The position numbers and the translations under genes are program-made. The notes under the pieces were generated by a model. That model was not told the DNA's origin and made no database searches. It saw only the letters and a program-made list of their open reading frames with translations. This document shows, in pieces, positions 5,475 to 6,205 of a stretch of DNA of 6,205 nucleotides (within the stretch, counting starts at the first letter, position 1; the number at the start of each line of letters is the position of its first letter). This DNA is from Bacteroidales bacterium (GTDB lineage: Bacteria > Bacteroidota > Bacteroidia > Bacteroidales > UBA12077). The DNA is taken from positions 1 to 6,205 of the forward strand of contig JAUVUS010000161.1 of the NCBI GenBank assembly GCA_030600865.1, given 5' to 3'.

Positions 5475-5530
5475 TACGATACGAAAATGCCAAAATATGA
5501 TACGGCAATGCAAAAAACGACCGATTACGG
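5475..5530 (+). promoter_or_regulatory. Tandem direct repeats with 21-bp period (candidate LytTR operator)
   Basis: Two adjacent 21-bp units start at 5475 and 5496 and agree at 17 of 21 positions; their cores are TACGATACG and TATGATACG, each followed by an AATGC. A third, looser copy, CGATTACGG, lies at 5522-5530, about 24 bp further. A 21-bp period puts the cores on one face of the helix, two turns apart, which is the geometry LytTR proteins bind, although the core does not match the published AgrA-type consensus. The repeats lie 120-175 bp upstream of the RiPP precursor start, in the divergent region shared with the ATPase gene. Confidence 0.5.
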
Positions 5531-5599
5531 ACAGTTTTTTGTGTTTTTCAAAATTTAACATTTTTTAGATTCAGGTTTTGTTTATACTTTCAAGCTTCA

Positions 5600-5615
5600 A
5601 ATCAAGCGCTTGATT
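5600..5615. promoter_or_regulatory. Perfect 16-bp palindrome upstream of the RiPP precursor gene
   Basis: AATCAAGCGCTTGATT is a perfect inverted repeat with no spacer, 34 bp before the ATG at 5650. Its left half-site TCAAGC also occurs at 5590-5595, 12 bp before the copy at 5602-5607. The position suits an operator for a dimeric regulator close to the transcription start. In RNA it would form only a poor hairpin because there is no loop, so a DNA-binding site is the better reading. Confidence 0.45.
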
Positions 5616-5649
5616 AATTAAAATTATGTTTAACTAAAAAAAATGAATT

Positions 5650-5844
5650 ATGAAAAAAAGTCATTTAGAATTAATTAAAAAAGGAGAAGAAACGAATCTA
5701 CTTTCTTCTAATTATTTTTCTGATGATCGTTTAACAAATGAAGAAGCTCTTGCAGTTAAAGGTGGTGTTACGTGTGCACGTGGATATAAATTAGGTGTTA
5801 GATGCGGATGTGGATACAATGATGCATTATCACACCAAGATTAG
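5650..5844 (+). CDS. GG-leader RiPP precursor peptide with Cys/Gly-rich core
   Basis: This 64-residue peptide has a charged helical leader (about 1-39) ending in LTNEEALAVKGG, with Gly38-Gly39 as the probable cleavage site, and a 25-residue core with Cys42, Cys52 and Cys54 in a Gly-rich setting (VRCGCGY) plus Tyr46 and Tyr56. It fits the GG-Bacteroidales class of natural-product precursors, which are modified by a radical SAM/SPASM enzyme and exported with leader removal. The next gene, 75 bp downstream, begins like such an enzyme, which strongly supports the call. The Cys residues are potential thioether (sactionine-like) or disulfide donors; the actual modification cannot be read from sequence. 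The ATG follows an A-rich leader (AACTAAAAAAAATGAATT), typical for the phylum; a nearby ATG at 5643 is out of frame. Confidence 0.8.
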   Translation: MKKSHLELIKKGEETNLLSSNYFSDDRLTNEEALAVKGGVTCARGYKLGVRCGCGYNDALSHQD

Positions 5845-5864
5845 AAACTTTATAATTTGTTTTA

Positions 5865-5898
5865 TAAACCATCTGAATACAATCATTCAGATGGTTTA
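5865..5898 (+). terminator. Perfect 14-bp hairpin between precursor and maturase genes
   Basis: TAAACCATCTGAAT (5865-5878) and ATTCAGATGGTTTA (5885-5898) are exact reverse complements around a 6-base loop. It begins 20 bp after the precursor stop and ends 21 bp before the maturase start. Only a weak T-run follows (ACTTTTAATA), so partial termination or protection of the precursor mRNA 3' end is more likely than full termination. Either would yield more precursor than enzyme. Confidence 0.7.
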
Positions 5899-5919
5899 CA
5901 ACTTTTAATATATTTAAAC

Positions 5920-6205
5920 ATGCAATGGTCAAAATATAATATTGTTTTCGAGCTTAATAATGATAAAGTTGGAATATTCAATTCCTTTAAAAATTCATTT
6001 ATAACTTTATCAAAAGAAACATATCAAGAAGTAAAGAAACCAAAAGGAGAACAAATACAAATAGATAAATTACCCGAAGATTTATTAAATTCATTAATTG
6101 AAAATAAAAATATCGTTGAGTCAGATAATGAAGTGATTAATATTTTGAAGTTTAAATCATATCAAGATAGATTCATGGATTTCCTTATGAACATTATTTT
6201 GCTGC
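5920..6205 (+). CDS. Radical SAM/SPASM peptide maturase, N-terminal fragment (runs off right edge)
   Basis: The frame is open from ATG 5920 to the end of the window, 95 residues. It resembles the N-terminal recognition region of Bacteroidota radical SAM peptide maturases: MQWSKYNIVFELNNDKVGIFN matches the usual M-x-W-S-x-YN...x-x-YN opening, followed by NSFITLSKETYQEV, the LPEDLLNSLIENKNIV helix-turn and SYQDRFMDFLMNIILL, the stretch that in these enzymes directly precedes the [4Fe-4S]-binding CxxxCxxC. That motif would come just past the edge, so the catalytic domain itself is not seen and the call rests on the N-terminal pattern and on the GG-leader precursor next door. The expected role is S-adenosylmethionine-dependent crosslinking or other modification of the 5650 peptide in the cytoplasm. 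The gene shares the precursor's orientation and is separated from it only by the hairpin. Confidence 0.65.
   Translation, partial: MQWSKYNIVFELNNDKVGIFNSFKNSFITLSKETYQEVKKPKGEQIQIDKLPEDLLNSLIENKNIVESDNEVINILKFKSYQDRFMDFLMNIILL

Noticed and set aside
5475..5530. CRISPR array
   Set aside because: The units are adjacent and similar throughout, with no unique spacers and only two good copies.

Overview
The window is AT-rich, with A-rich translation starts (little Shine-Dalgarno character), very close gene spacing, a lipid-poor but TPR-rich gene complement and candidate promoter boxes of the TTTG / TAnnTTTG type. Together with the gene families present (solitary LytTR regulators, membrane-anchored anti-sigma-like TPR protein, AAA_14/DUF4143 ATPase, GG-leader natural-product peptides) this points to a low-GC member of Bacteroidota, probably Bacteroidales/Marinilabiliales-like; the genus cannot be told from the sequence.

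Layout. (1) Minus strand, 1-899: the first 299 residues of an exported TPR-repeat protein that runs off the left edge, possibly the N-terminal half of a TPR-CHAT protein. (2) 900-1310: an intergenic region with an inverted-repeat-bounded element of about 155 bp and, downstream, a promoter/operator-like block. (3) Plus strand, 1311-1463: a 50-residue peptide gene with a double-glycine leader, followed by 214 bp of structured non-coding DNA. (4) Plus strand, 1678-3579: a tight cluster encoding a one-TM anti-sigma-like TPR protein, a small cytosolic histidine-kinase-like protein split by an in-frame TGA and lacking key catalytic residues, and a solitary LytTR DNA-binding protein. (5) A strong hairpin, then a second solitary LytTR gene with an unusual cysteine cluster (3672-4016). 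(6) Convergent to it on the minus strand, an AAA_14/DUF4143 ATPase (4064-5311). (7) A 338-bp divergent regulatory region holding 21-bp-period direct repeats and a perfect 16-bp palindrome. (8) Plus strand, 5650-5844: a second GG-leader peptide with a Cys/Gly-rich core, a perfect 14-bp hairpin, and the start of a gene (5920 to the edge) that resembles the N-terminus of the radical SAM/SPASM peptide maturases paired with such precursors in Bacteroidota.

How it may work together. The right end is best read as a RiPP locus: precursor, attenuating hairpin, maturase. The left and centre look like a regulatory module in which a GG-leader peptide sits next to a membrane protein, a kinase-like protein and two LytTR DNA-binding proteins. 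This is reminiscent of double-glycine peptide/LytTR circuits in Firmicutes, but with no receiver domains and a catalytically degraded kinase. Whether the two LytTR proteins control the RiPP genes through the 21-bp repeats is a hypothesis. No transporter, C39 peptidase or sigma factor is visible inside the window.
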